A stretch of DNA of 47,314 nt from a bacterium (GTDB taxonomy: Bacteria > Actinomycetota > Acidimicrobiia > Acidimicrobiales > Bin134): assembly GCA_028819295.1 (NCBI GenBank), contig JAPPMA010000019.1:79268-126581 (forward strand), in the 5' to 3' direction. Shown here one piece after another: positions 17,801 to 24,838 of the stretch. A model generated the notes under the pieces. The model saw only the letters and a program-made list of their open reading frames with translations, had not been told where the DNA came from and searched no databases. Position 1 is the stretch's first letter, and each line of letters starts with the position of its first letter. The position numbers and the translations under genes are program-made.

Positions 17801-18367
17801 GAATCGCTGATGGAGCTGCCGTTGGTCCGAACCGCCCTCGACGCCGGCGCCCCTCGCCACCAGCTCAGCTACCAGACTCTGCGCACTCTGACTGCGCTCG
17901 ACCCCGCCGTCGCCGAGGTCACCGGCTACATCCGGTATGCCATCAGCGGCGATCCAGAAGCGGCCAACACCACCATCCATGTGGTCGACCGGGGCGGCAT
18001 CACCGTGGGGCTGGCCTCCCGTACCGAACGCGATCCCACTCTGCGGGGCAGCAAGCACCTGGTGGCGATCGAGCGTGAAGTTCTGGCTGCTCGGGGCCGC
18101 TCTGACGGCCGGGCCATCGTGCTGATCCCCGAGGTCAAAGACCGCCAGGCCACCGGGCTCACCCTGCTGCACGTGCGATTTCAACCCAGCCTGTCGCCGG
18201 AGACGGCTCAGCAGGTGCTGGAGGGCTATCGGAACCGGTTTGCCGCCCTGCGCGACGAGGTCACCGAAACCGAACCCGACTTCCGCCTCGACCGACTGGG
18301 CCATATCAGCACCGAAGACCTCCTCCTGGAGCCGTTGACCGATCTGGCTGACCGCTGGCGTCCGTGA
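14891..18367 (+). CDS. glmS: Extended glutamine-fructose-6-phosphate aminotransferase (GlmS-like), 1158 aa
   Basis: GlmS-like protein that would make glucosamine-6-phosphate from fructose-6-phosphate and glutamine. The start ATG 14891 places the catalytic Cys at residue 2 (MCGIVAVV). Glutaminase landmarks are RGRDSAG (166-172), HTRWAS (Arg262, Trp263), NGDVDNH and TTDAKVI; SIS1 has SQSGTTT (582-588) and SVASTKAF; SIS2 has the EEVRIKLSEL and KKHIDL region; the normal C-tail is QAKTVTVG with Lys960. Typical GlmS is about 610 residues. Here roughly 140 extra helical residues lie between Cys2 and RGRDSAG, a further insertion lies before HTRWAS, and about 198 residues of unknown function follow the tail. 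Active-site residues appear kept, so it may be the working enzyme. It sits between glmM and nnr, overlapping nnr by 4 bp. Confidence 0.85.
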   Translation: MCGIVAVVRRSSRRVPPTSAEVLDLLSPVVVSLRDLNGTDNLAGRISAGAENLIQADRLLQGTAGLQALLAEKPLRATIRATLSEIDRLILALETDLDRSAGNRASEAVNAALLQMKDAVWAISNDRLEPADAVADLAGSTAGKAALAAFSSVQVTLSALDRLEVRGRDSAGLHLLISDHGLDPAAPAVAAALAERAADPLFRSGSVRWAKGCLSFVYKAAAEIGELGDNTAALRAAIASDELLAAAVDTPGASAVVIGHTRWASVGMINEANAHPLNSERADGLSRPYTIGALNGDVDNHTDLVADHGLSLDTGITTDAKVIPSLWSARLTDPANSVDAFRRTVADLHGSVAIASQTASDPGQLLLALRGSGQALYIGAAEDAYVVASEPYGLVEQSNRYLRMDGETPSDPENAASSRGQVVVLNRDHAGDLAAVQRFSYDGTPLPVADTDIAAAEITTRDVDRRGFRHYLLKEITESPESFRKTLRGRIVTMQSDLHMPSLAVNLGPETLPDHLVHRLASQQIAKIMVIGQGTAAVAGHSLAHFLRNELPDRQVSSVLATELSGFGMQADMSDTLVIAISQSGTTTDTNRTVDLVRRRGASVIAIVNRRNSALCDKADGVLYTSDGRDVEMSVASTKAFYSQVAAGVLLAVALADAANGGQPADLRQHERRQQLLASLRDLPEAMAGVLGFHDRIADIVRRHALGRTYWAVVGNGLNRVAAEEVRIKLSELCYKSIACDTTEDKKHIDLSSEPLILVCAAGLLNSTADDVAKEVAIFRAHKAAPIVITSGTEARFDAAAEVIATPTTTSPELAFVLATMVGHLFGYESALAIDELAQPLRETRAAIEAEVAASDAANAAEIDSQEMLARLRSQFAPAAQQFFQDLRQGRYNGCLEAGTAAEMASMYRYALGIAPLDAYQLERGRVGTPAVVLEDLTAMLTVAVGELTRPVDAIRHQAKTVTVGISRAEESLMELPLVRTALDAGAPRHQLSYQTLRTLTALDPAVAEVTGYIRYAISGDPEAANTTIHVVDRGGITVGLASRTERDPTLRGSKHLVAIEREVLAARGRSDGRAIVLIPEVKDRQATGLTLLHVRFQPSLSPETAQQVLEGYRNRFAALRDEVTETEPDFRLDRLGHISTEDLLLEPLTDLADRWRP

Positions 18368-19776
18368 TCCCCATCGTCACCCCGGCTGAGATGGCCGCCA
18401 TCGATGCGGCCGCCCCTGAGCCCGTCGAGGAGCTGATTGAGCGGGCCGGGGCCGCGCTGGCCCGAACCGCACTGGACATGCTGGGGGGAGGCTATGGCCG
18501 GCGGGTGACGGTGCTGGCCGGCAAGGGCAACAACGGCGCCGACGGACGGGCCGCAGCCCAGCGGTTGCGCCGCCGGGGTGTCCGAGTGGCGGTTGTCGAT
18601 GCTGTCGACGCCCCCGACTCGCTGCCCGCAGCCCACTTGGCTATCGATGCCGCTTACGGCACCGGCTTGCGCCGACCCTATTCCCCACCCGGTCCCGCGC
18701 CATCGCTCGACAATCCCGACCAGGCTGCGCCGATCCTGGCCGCTGACATCCCCTCGGGAGTAGACGGTTTGACCGGTGAGATCCCCGGAGACGCCTGGGC
18801 CGCGACTCAAACCGTGGCCTTTGGTGCGCTCAAGCAGGGGTTGATCCTCCATCCCGGCGCACAGCACTGCGGACAGATCACGGTGGCCTCCATCGGCCTC
18901 GATGCGTCAGGCGCCCGAACCCATCTGGTTGCCGCCGACGATGTGGACCGCTGGCTGCCGGTGCGGCCCGTCGTAGCCCACAAGTGGAAGACCGCCTGCT
19001 GGGTCATCGCCGGGTCGCCGGGCATGACCGGAGCCGCTCATTTGGCCGCCACCGCCGCACTGCGAGGCGGATCGGGTTACGTGCGGCTCAGCACTCCCGG
19101 CCTCGATGCTGCCGATCTTCTCGCTGGTCCCGCCGCGCCCACCGAGGCTGTCGGCCATCCCCTGCCGGCTGACGATTGGGGGCCCATTGTGGATGCCGAC
19201 GAACTGGCCCGCTTCAAGTCCATGCTGGTCGGGCCCGGGTTGGGCCGACACCCCGGCAACGTCCAAGCGATCCGCGATCTCGTCGCCAAAGTTCAGCTGC
19301 CCCTGGTAGTGGACGGCGACGGCCTCAACGCTCTGGGCCCCGATGCGCCCGAGCTGCTGATCAATCGCACCGCCCCCACCGTGCTCACCCCCCACGACGG
19401 GGAATACCGCATCCTCACCGGCACGGTCCCCGATGCCGACCGATTCGCCGCCGCCCGCTCGCTGGCTGCCGCCACCGGTGCGCTCGTTTTGCTCAAAGGC
19501 CCCACCACCGTGGTGGCCCATCCCGGCGGCGACGCACTGGCCGTTACCAGCGGTGACGCCCGGCTGGCCACCGCCGGCACTGGCGACGTGTTGGCCGGAC
19601 TCATCTGCGGCCTGCTCAGCACCGGTGCTGAGCCCATGCATGCCACCGCCGCCGCAGCCTGGCTTCACGGCAAGGCCTCCACCGCCTGCCCACTGGCCGG
19701 GACGAAGGCATCCGACCTGCTCTCTGTCCTGCCCCAAGTATTGGAGGCCGCCGCCCATCAGGAAACGGTGAGATGA
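18364..19776 (+). CDS. nnr: Bifunctional NAD(P)H-hydrate repair enzyme (epimerase plus ADP-dependent dehydratase)
   Basis: Repairs damaged NAD(P)H hydrates. The 470-residue product has an N-terminal epimerase domain (about 1-200) with the loop AGKGNNGADG at 52-61 and a DIPSGVDGLTGE segment, and a C-terminal ribokinase-like dehydratase domain (about 215-460) with AGSPGMTGAAHLAA, VVDGDGLNALG, LTPHDGEY and ATAGTGDVLAG. The start is GTG 18364, overlapping the glmS stop (GTGA), and the stop overlaps alr, so the three genes look co-translated. Confidence 0.93.
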   Translation: MIPIVTPAEMAAIDAAAPEPVEELIERAGAALARTALDMLGGGYGRRVTVLAGKGNNGADGRAAAQRLRRRGVRVAVVDAVDAPDSLPAAHLAIDAAYGTGLRRPYSPPGPAPSLDNPDQAAPILAADIPSGVDGLTGEIPGDAWAATQTVAFGALKQGLILHPGAQHCGQITVASIGLDASGARTHLVAADDVDRWLPVRPVVAHKWKTACWVIAGSPGMTGAAHLAATAALRGGSGYVRLSTPGLDAADLLAGPAAPTEAVGHPLPADDWGPIVDADELARFKSMLVGPGLGRHPGNVQAIRDLVAKVQLPLVVDGDGLNALGPDAPELLINRTAPTVLTPHDGEYRILTGTVPDADRFAAARSLAAATGALVLLKGPTTVVAHPGGDALAVTSGDARLATAGTGDVLAGLICGLLSTGAEPMHATAAAAWLHGKASTACPLAGTKASDLLSVLPQVLEAAAHQETVR

Positions 19777-20882
19777 GGCCGACTTGGGCCGACATCAGCC
19801 TTTCGGCCATTACCCACAACGTGAGGCTCTTGGCCGAGCTCGTCCATCCCGTCGAGCTTTGCGCGGTGGTCAAAGCCGATGCCTACGGGCACGGCATGGT
19901 CCCGGTCGCCCGGACCGCGGTGGATGCGGGCGCGAGCACTCTGGCCGTGGCCCTGGTGGATGAGGGCCGACGACTTCGTGAGGCCGGGATCGGCACCCCT
20001 GTCCTCCTCTTGTCGGAGCCCCGGCCCAATGAGTTCGCCCAAGTGGTCGAGTTCGGGCTCACCCCCACCGTGTACCAGGGGGAGGGGCTGGCGGCCGCCG
20101 CCGCGGCCGCGGCCGCCGCCAACGAGCGCCTCGATGTGCATCTCAAGGTCGATACCGGCATGTCCAGGGTCGGCGCGCCGTCGGCCGAAGTCATGATGCT
20201 GGCCGATGCCATCGCCGGCCGCGACACGCTGGAACTGGCCGGAGTGTGGACCCATTGCGCGGTGGCTGACGAGCCCGACAATCCGTTCACCGCCTACCAG
20301 ATCGAGCAGTTCAACCTGCTGCTCTCGCGTTTGCGGCACGCCGGCCACAACGGATTCTGCCGCCACCTGGCCAACTCGGCCGTGGCCATGGTGCATCCCG
20401 CCGGTCGGTTCGACATGGTGCGCTGCGGCATCGCCATCTATGGCATACCCCCATCGCGGGCATTGGACGGCTGCCTGCCGCTTCAGCCGGCCATGACCCT
20501 TCGCACCGAGGTGTCCATGGTCAAAACGATCGCCGCGGGCACCCCGGTGTCCTACGGCCATCATTACACCGCCCCCGCCGACACCCAGCTTGCCACCATC
20601 CCCATCGGTTACGCCGATGGCTGGACCCGACGCCTCGGCGTGAACGGGGGCGAGGTGCTGATCGGCGGTCGCCGATGCCCCATCGCCGGGGTGGTGACCA
20701 TGGACCAAACCATGGTGGACTGCGGTCTCGACCTCCCCGTGTCACCCGGCGACGAGGTGGTCCTGTTGGGACGCCAAGGCAGCGAGGAGATCACCGCCAC
20801 CGAGATCGCCGAGCGCATCGACACCGTGGCCTACGAAGTTGTCTGCCACCTGGGCCGACGCGTTCCCCTGCGTTTTCTCTGA
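19773..20882 (+). CDS. alr: Alanine racemase
   Basis: PLP enzyme that makes D-alanine for peptidoglycan. The 369-residue product has the PLP lysine in VVKADAYGHG (Lys34), the catalytic Tyr in SYGHHYTAP (Tyr261), and the KVDTGMSRVG, RCGIAIYGI and MDQTMVDCG blocks. An uninterrupted run of ten alanines (residues 107-116, bases 20091-20120) lies in the barrel domain. It overlaps nnr by 4 bp. An 11-bp direct repeat spans its 3' end and the 3' end of the next, convergent gene. Confidence 0.95.
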   Translation: MRPTWADISLSAITHNVRLLAELVHPVELCAVVKADAYGHGMVPVARTAVDAGASTLAVALVDEGRRLREAGIGTPVLLLSEPRPNEFAQVVEFGLTPTVYQGEGLAAAAAAAAAANERLDVHLKVDTGMSRVGAPSAEVMMLADAIAGRDTLELAGVWTHCAVADEPDNPFTAYQIEQFNLLLSRLRHAGHNGFCRHLANSAVAMVHPAGRFDMVRCGIAIYGIPPSRALDGCLPLQPAMTLRTEVSMVKTIAAGTPVSYGHHYTAPADTQLATIPIGYADGWTRRLGVNGGEVLIGGRRCPIAGVVTMDQTMVDCGLDLPVSPGDEVVLLGRQGSEEITATEIAERIDTVAYEVVCHLGRRVPLRFL

Positions 20883-20937
20883 ATGACAGGACCCCCAATG
20901 ACTGGACCCGCCGCCCGAACTCACCCGCGTTTTCTCT
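20870..20937. repeat. 11-bp direct repeats at the convergent ends of alr and the SDR
   Basis: The 11-mer gcgttttctct occurs at 20870-20880 (end of alr) and at 20927-20937 (end of the convergent SDR gene). Between them are two near-copies of a 13-mer, at 20882-20894 and 20897-20909, differing at one base. The 53-bp gap looks built from small duplications; no terminator hairpin is evident. Confidence 0.6.
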
Positions 20938-21799
20938 AGCGGGACGGCGGCATTGTGCCCGGCACCCCCACGGTGTACTCGGGGTTGGTCTCGTTGATGA
21001 TCGACTCGGTGCGGGCGGCGATCCTCTCTTTGAAGTCAGGGTGGGGAAAGATCCAGAACTTGTCGTCACGCACCGCGTCGAACACCAATTCGGGAATCTG
21101 CGCCGGGTCGGTTCCCTCGTCAATGGCGTTGATCAGGGTCGTGTGGAAGGCGGCCGCCTCGGCGTCAGCAGACATGGGGCCGCAGGTGTCGTCGTAGGTG
21201 TCGGGGCGGTTGCGCTCGGCCCGGAAGATGCCGGTGGCCACCGGACCGGGGCACAGGCACGACACCCCGATCGGCGCTCCGATCATGTGCAACTCCCTGT
21301 GCAGAGCTTCGGCAATGGCCACCGCCCCGTACTTCGAGGTGGTGTAAGGCCCAAGCAGCCCCCCGGAGGTAAGGCCGCCCACCGAGGCGGTGATCACCAC
21401 ATGGCCGTCTTCGCCCTTCTCCAGCATCCGGGGCACGAAACTCCGCACGCCGTGGATCACTCCCCACAGATTCACATCCAGCACCCAGCGCCAGTCGTCC
21501 ACTGTGTTCTCCCAGGTGAATCCCCCGGTAAGCACGCCGGCGTTGAGATGCACCAGGTGGATGCCGCCGAACCGCTCCATGGCCGCGTTGGCCAACGCCT
21601 CATTGGCGTCGGGGCTGGTCACGTCGGTCAGCATGAGCTGGGCGTTCTCCAAGCCTCCCACCGTCTCGGCCAGCCCGGCCTCGTCGATATCGCCAGCGAG
21701 AACGTGCATCCCCTCTGAGGCCGCTTTGCGCACCATGGCCCGGCCCATGCCGCTGGCCGCCCCGGTGATCACCGCCACCTTCCCAGCCAAATCCCTCAT
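20936..21799 (-). CDS. Short-chain dehydrogenase/reductase
   Basis: NAD(P)-dependent oxidoreductase of the classical SDR family; substrate unknown. The 287-residue protein has the cofactor loop TGAASGMG (12-19), the N-A-G motif, and the catalytic triad Ser139, Tyr152 and Lys156 (YTTSK). The C-terminal part is longer than in a minimal SDR and contains PDFKERIAARTESIINETNPEY, as in SDRs that act on larger substrates. It is convergent with alr and lies downstream of the P1 peptidase on the same strand, 77 bp apart; the gap holds a 55-bp duplication. Together these two genes interrupt an otherwise all-plus housekeeping stretch. Confidence 0.85.
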   Translation of the reverse strand: MRDLAGKVAVITGAASGMGRAMVRKAASEGMHVLAGDIDEAGLAETVGGLENAQLMLTDVTSPDANEALANAAMERFGGIHLVHLNAGVLTGGFTWENTVDDWRWVLDVNLWGVIHGVRSFVPRMLEKGEDGHVVITASVGGLTSGGLLGPYTTSKYGAVAIAEALHRELHMIGAPIGVSCLCPGPVATGIFRAERNRPDTYDDTCGPMSADAEAAAFHTTLINAIDEGTDPAQIPELVFDAVRDDKFWIFPHPDFKERIAARTESIINETNPEYTVGVPGTMPPSR

Positions 21800-21810
21800 A
21801 TCAACCCCCT

Positions 21811-21920
21811 ATTGGTTGTGTTCAGTCACCGTCATCTTGGCCCACCGAGCGGATGGCTGCCTCCCATTGGTCGTGTTCAATCACCGTCATCTTGGCCCAC
21901 CGAGCGGATGGCTGCCTCCA
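21811..21920. repeat. 55-bp tandem duplication at the 3' end of the P1 peptidase gene
   Basis: Bases 21811-21865 and 21866-21920 are two copies of a 55-bp unit with three differences (positions 7, 15 and 55 of the unit). The right copy contains the last 14 codons and the stop of the P1 peptidase gene (read on -); the left copy is an untranslated duplicate beyond the stop, directly upstream of the SDR gene. Confidence 0.92.
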
Positions 21921-22770
21921 CGGCGGCTGCTGCCATCAGGTGAACCAGCCCGAAATCTGCCTCTACCTGGCCGGTGGCGCCAACCACCAGCGCGTCCCCA
22001 TCGCCGTCGGTGTGGGCGGGCAGCAAAGCCCGGGCCATGCCGCTGTGTCCGCTGCGCGCCACCCGGTAGCAGCCCAGCTTGTCGAGCTTCGCGTTGGTGG
22101 CGATCACCCCGATGGTGGTGTTGGCAGGAGCGAGGGGATCATCCCCATCGGCAAACGGATCGGCCGGCTGGTGCTCATAGGCATCTGTCACCAACGAATC
22201 GACCACGAGGCCGTCGTTGATGGCACCCGAGGCGTTGACCGCCACCAACGCCCCCACCCGCACATCATCCACCTCGAGCAGTGCGCTCCCCAGACCCCCG
22301 AGCTCGCGGTTCTGCGCGCCCCGCCACTTGTTCATGGTGGCACCGGTTCCTGCTCCTACCCGTCCCAGCACAGGCAAGTCATCGCGGGCCGCCTCAGCGG
22401 CGGCGTAGCCGGCGTCAGGCCCGGGGCGCGCCGAGCCGTCGCCCTCGGTCAGGTCGTAGAGCGACAGGCCCACCACGATGGGCACCCGGCCGCCTCGGGT
22501 CTCGAACCCCCGGCCCTGCTCCTCGCACCACCGCATCACCCCGTCGGCCGCCGCCAACCCGAATGCCGAACCCCCCGACAGCACCACCGCGTCCACCCGG
22601 CCCACCGTCCGCTCGGGCGCCAGAAGGGCGAACTCCCGAGTCGCGGGCGCGCTCCCCCGAATCTCCCCCGAAGCTGTCGTCCCGTCGGGAAACACCACCA
22701 CCGTGCATCCGGTGAGGGCCTCCTCGTTGGTCCAGTGCCCCACCAGCACCCCCCTGCCAACTCCCAACAT
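21877..22770 (-). CDS. P1 family (DmpA/NylC-type) self-processing peptidase or amidase
   Basis: N-terminal nucleophile hydrolase of Pfam peptidase family S58/P1, a group that includes aminopeptidase DmpA, beta-peptidyl aminopeptidases and the nylon oligomer hydrolase NylC. The 297-residue protein starts best at the ATG 22770 (MLGVGRGVLVGHWTNEEALTGC). The self-cleavage site is ANTTIG, with Asn217-Thr218 forming the new N-terminus of the small subunit, followed by VARSGHSGMARAL. LSGGSAFGLAAADGV is the conserved substrate-pocket segment. No signal peptide is seen. Both ends of the gene are duplicated: its 3' end in a 55-bp tandem repeat and its first 31 codons in a 112-bp repeat 2 kb away. Natural substrate unknown. 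Confidence 0.85.
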   Translation of the reverse strand: MLGVGRGVLVGHWTNEEALTGCTVVVFPDGTTASGEIRGSAPATREFALLAPERTVGRVDAVVLSGGSAFGLAAADGVMRWCEEQGRGFETRGGRVPIVVGLSLYDLTEGDGSARPGPDAGYAAAEAARDDLPVLGRVGAGTGATMNKWRGAQNRELGGLGSALLEVDDVRVGALVAVNASGAINDGLVVDSLVTDAYEHQPADPFADGDDPLAPANTTIGVIATNAKLDKLGCYRVARSGHSGMARALLPAHTDGDGDALVVGATGQVEADFGLVHLMAAAAVEAAIRSVGQDDGD

Positions 22771-22789
22771 CACCGCCGACCGTACCGCA
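22678..22789. repeat. 112-bp direct repeat, left copy (5' end of the intact P1 peptidase gene)
   Basis: Identical, by base-by-base reading, to 24709-24820 (offset 2031). This copy covers codons 1-31 of the intact peptidase gene (read on -) plus 19 bp upstream of its start. Identity ends sharply on both sides. Confidence 0.95.
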
Positions 22790-22843
22790 TGCCCGACCTG
22801 AGAACCCGGCCAAACCTTGTTCGGCCATTGCCCCAGACTCTCG

Positions 22844-22849
22844 TAGACT
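22844..22849 (+). promoter_or_regulatory. Possible -10 box for a leaderless AlbA_2/ATPase mRNA
   Basis: TAGACT lies 6 bp before ATG 22856, the spacing expected if the transcript begins at the start codon itself. No ribosome binding site is visible before the ATG. A clear -35 box is not seen. Confidence 0.35.
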
Positions 22850-22855
22850 GGGCCG

Positions 22856-24625
22856 ATGGCAGCTCCTCGGGATCCCACTCATGATGAGATCAGGTCCCAA
22901 CTCAATCTCGGCGAAGATGGCTATTGGGAATTCAAGGAGGCACGGTTCTCCGACAACAAGGTCAAAGGCCCAAAGCAAGATGATCTAGCGGACGAAATGG
23001 CAGCTTTTTCCAACTCCAACGGCGGCATCATGCTGTGCGGTGTAACTGATGATGGCCACGTTCAGGGTATGGATCGCGGGCAGTTGGATGCACTTGAGAC
23101 GGTCCTTCACCAAGCTTGTGCTGATTCGATCAAGCCTTTTATATCACCAGTCATTCTTCGCAAAGAGCTAGACGGCAAAGCCCTTCTGCTCATAGAAGTG
23201 CCTGAAGGCGACTCGCTGCATGAGAGCCCTGGAGGATGCTACAAGCGAGTAGGGAGCAAGAAACAGCAAATGGACAGCGACGAGCAGCTCCGTTTGGCTC
23301 AACGACGTAGACAGGCCCGATACCGGTGGTATGACGAACAGCCGGTGCCCGATACCGGCTTTGGCACGCTAGATGAAGTTCTGTGGAAACCGCTGTTGAG
23401 TGCCCGTAGTGCAACAAACCCACAAGAAGCGCTTTCGAAATTAAATCTACTGGGAAAAGACGAGCATGGTGTACTTCGGGCCACGGTCGCTGGTATCTTA
23501 CTGTGCTGCCAGTCGCCTCAAGAATGGCTGCCTCATGCTGAGATTACCGCCACTTGCTATCGCGGCTTTGACCGTTCCTCCGGTCAGCTAGATGCCCAAG
23601 TCATCACCGGCCCTATCCATCAGCAAGTAAACCAAGCATTAAGATTCGTCGTGCGAAATATGAGAGTCGCCGCCCACAAGATTCCGGCTCGTGTTGACCT
23701 TCAGCAATACAGCGTTCAGGCAGTATTCGAAGCCCTTGTCAACGCTGTTGCCCACCGCGACTATTCCATCCGCGGCAGTCGAATCAGAATCTCCATGTTC
23801 TCTGATCGTCTTGAGATTTGTTCGCCGGGCAGTTTGCCGAACAACCTAACTGTTGACGGAATGGCAGAACGTCAGGCTACTCGCAATGAAGTGCTCACAT
23901 CGGCGCTTGGTCGAATACCGGTTCCTGAACTGCTAGGCCACAGCGACCGACAGTTCTTTTTGGAACGCCGAGGCGACGGTGTACCAATCATCTTGGAAAA
24001 AACCCATGAGCTCACTGGACACAGACCTGAGTACAGACTCATCGAAGGCACCGATCTGCTCTTGAACATTCCGGCCGCGAGACTGGAAGCAAACCCAGAC
24101 CAAGCTTCAATTGTCGTGGAATGTGAGGGGGAACCGCTTCCGAACGTGGAGGTTCTCGCCATCTTCCCCAACAAGACTTGGAAGCAAGCCACCACTGATG
24201 TGGACGGCATCGCCTACGTAGACCTGCACTCCACCCACCTGCCGATGACCGTGTTCGCCGGCGTCAATGGCTACACCGCTGGCCACAGCAGTGACTGGGT
24301 TCCATTCGAAGGACCTTTGAAATTGGAGCTTTCCCCCCTGCCCAACGGAGGTTCGATCGTGTTCGCCAACGCCACTGGTCACCTGCCCGTTGTGTCGGGA
24401 CGGCTAAACCCGATATTGGATAACCTCAACCGCTCCTATCTCTACGCCGACAACATCGCCATCAATCAAGGTCTCCAGCAACCAGTGAACTTTCGATTCA
24501 ACGAAGACTTACTCTTGATCGACGCTGATGGACGCGAAGCTCTAGTGCGTATTATCGATATAGTAGGGCGCTCAGCCTTGCTGCAATACCAGCCTGTCGG
24601 CAACACTGACTTCAAAATTCCTTGA
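22856..24625 (+). CDS. AlbA_2 (Schlafen-type) domain ATPase with C-terminal beta domains
   Basis: The N-terminal 140 residues match the AlbA_2/Schlafen-like domain (Glu25-Phe-Lys-Glu; DEMAAFSNSNGGIMLCGVTDDG at 47-67), a putative nucleic-acid binding or nuclease-like module. Residues about 285-400 match the HATPase_c_4 type, with the N-box FEALVNAVAHRDYS (Glu292, Asn296), DRLEICSPG (317-325) and ERRGDGVP. From about 416 a carboxypeptidase-regulatory/Ig-like beta domain follows (EGEPLPNVEVL, TTDVDGIAYVDL), then about 100 residues I do not recognise. Similar proteins are usually called ATP-dependent DNA helicase-related or putative transcriptional regulators, and AlbA_2 proteins occur in phage-defence loci. 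Function is not established. Its base composition is much lower in G+C than its neighbours (26 of 60 at 23401-23460, against 46 of 60 at 22561-22620), and it is flanked by 112-bp direct repeats, so it was probably acquired. Confidence 0.85.
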   Translation: MAAPRDPTHDEIRSQLNLGEDGYWEFKEARFSDNKVKGPKQDDLADEMAAFSNSNGGIMLCGVTDDGHVQGMDRGQLDALETVLHQACADSIKPFISPVILRKELDGKALLLIEVPEGDSLHESPGGCYKRVGSKKQQMDSDEQLRLAQRRRQARYRWYDEQPVPDTGFGTLDEVLWKPLLSARSATNPQEALSKLNLLGKDEHGVLRATVAGILLCCQSPQEWLPHAEITATCYRGFDRSSGQLDAQVITGPIHQQVNQALRFVVRNMRVAAHKIPARVDLQQYSVQAVFEALVNAVAHRDYSIRGSRIRISMFSDRLEICSPGSLPNNLTVDGMAERQATRNEVLTSALGRIPVPELLGHSDRQFFLERRGDGVPIILEKTHELTGHRPEYRLIEGTDLLLNIPAARLEANPDQASIVVECEGEPLPNVEVLAIFPNKTWKQATTDVDGIAYVDLHSTHLPMTVFAGVNGYTAGHSSDWVPFEGPLKLELSPLPNGGSIVFANATGHLPVVSGRLNPILDNLNRSYLYADNIAINQGLQQPVNFRFNEDLLLIDADGREALVRIIDIVGRSALLQYQPVGNTDFKIP

Positions 24626-24708
24626 CCGGAGAGCTTGAGGTTTCCCCCGTTGGCTGGACACTTGGTTTATGCGGCTTGGTAAGGCGTCGACGACGAGTTC
24701 GGCGCGGC
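24626..24708. other. Unassigned 83-bp tail of the inserted segment
   Basis: Lies between the AlbA_2/ATPase stop and the right 112-bp repeat. I see no gene, hairpin or clear terminator. It could hold an end of a mobile element, but I cannot recognise one with confidence. Confidence 0.4.
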
Positions 24709-24801
24709 CGTCCCGTCGGGAAACACCACCACCGTGCATCCGGTGAGGGCCTCCTCGTTGGTCCAGTGCCCCACCAGCACCCCCCTGCCAACTCCCAACA
24801 T
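24709..24801 (-). pseudogene. Orphan 5' fragment of the P1 peptidase gene
   Basis: On - from 24801 down to 24709 the right repeat still encodes the first 31 residues of the peptidase (MLGVGRGVLV through FPDGT), identical to the intact gene. Beyond 24709 the frame runs into unrelated sequence and stops after about 14 more codons. It is a remnant of the site into which, or by which, the segment was inserted. Confidence 0.85.
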
Positions 24802-24820
24802 CACCGCCGACCGTACCGCA
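24709..24820. repeat. 112-bp direct repeat, right copy
   Basis: Exact copy of 22678-22789. It lies directly upstream of the uracil-DNA glycosylase promoter. With the left copy it brackets a 1919-bp unique segment holding one gene. Confidence 0.95.
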
Positions 24821-24838
24821 ATGAGGGGGAATCGAGCA

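Noticed and set aside
22678..24820. Transposon target-site duplication
   Set aside because: 112 bp is far longer than transposase-made duplications, and no transposase or terminal inverted repeats are seen.
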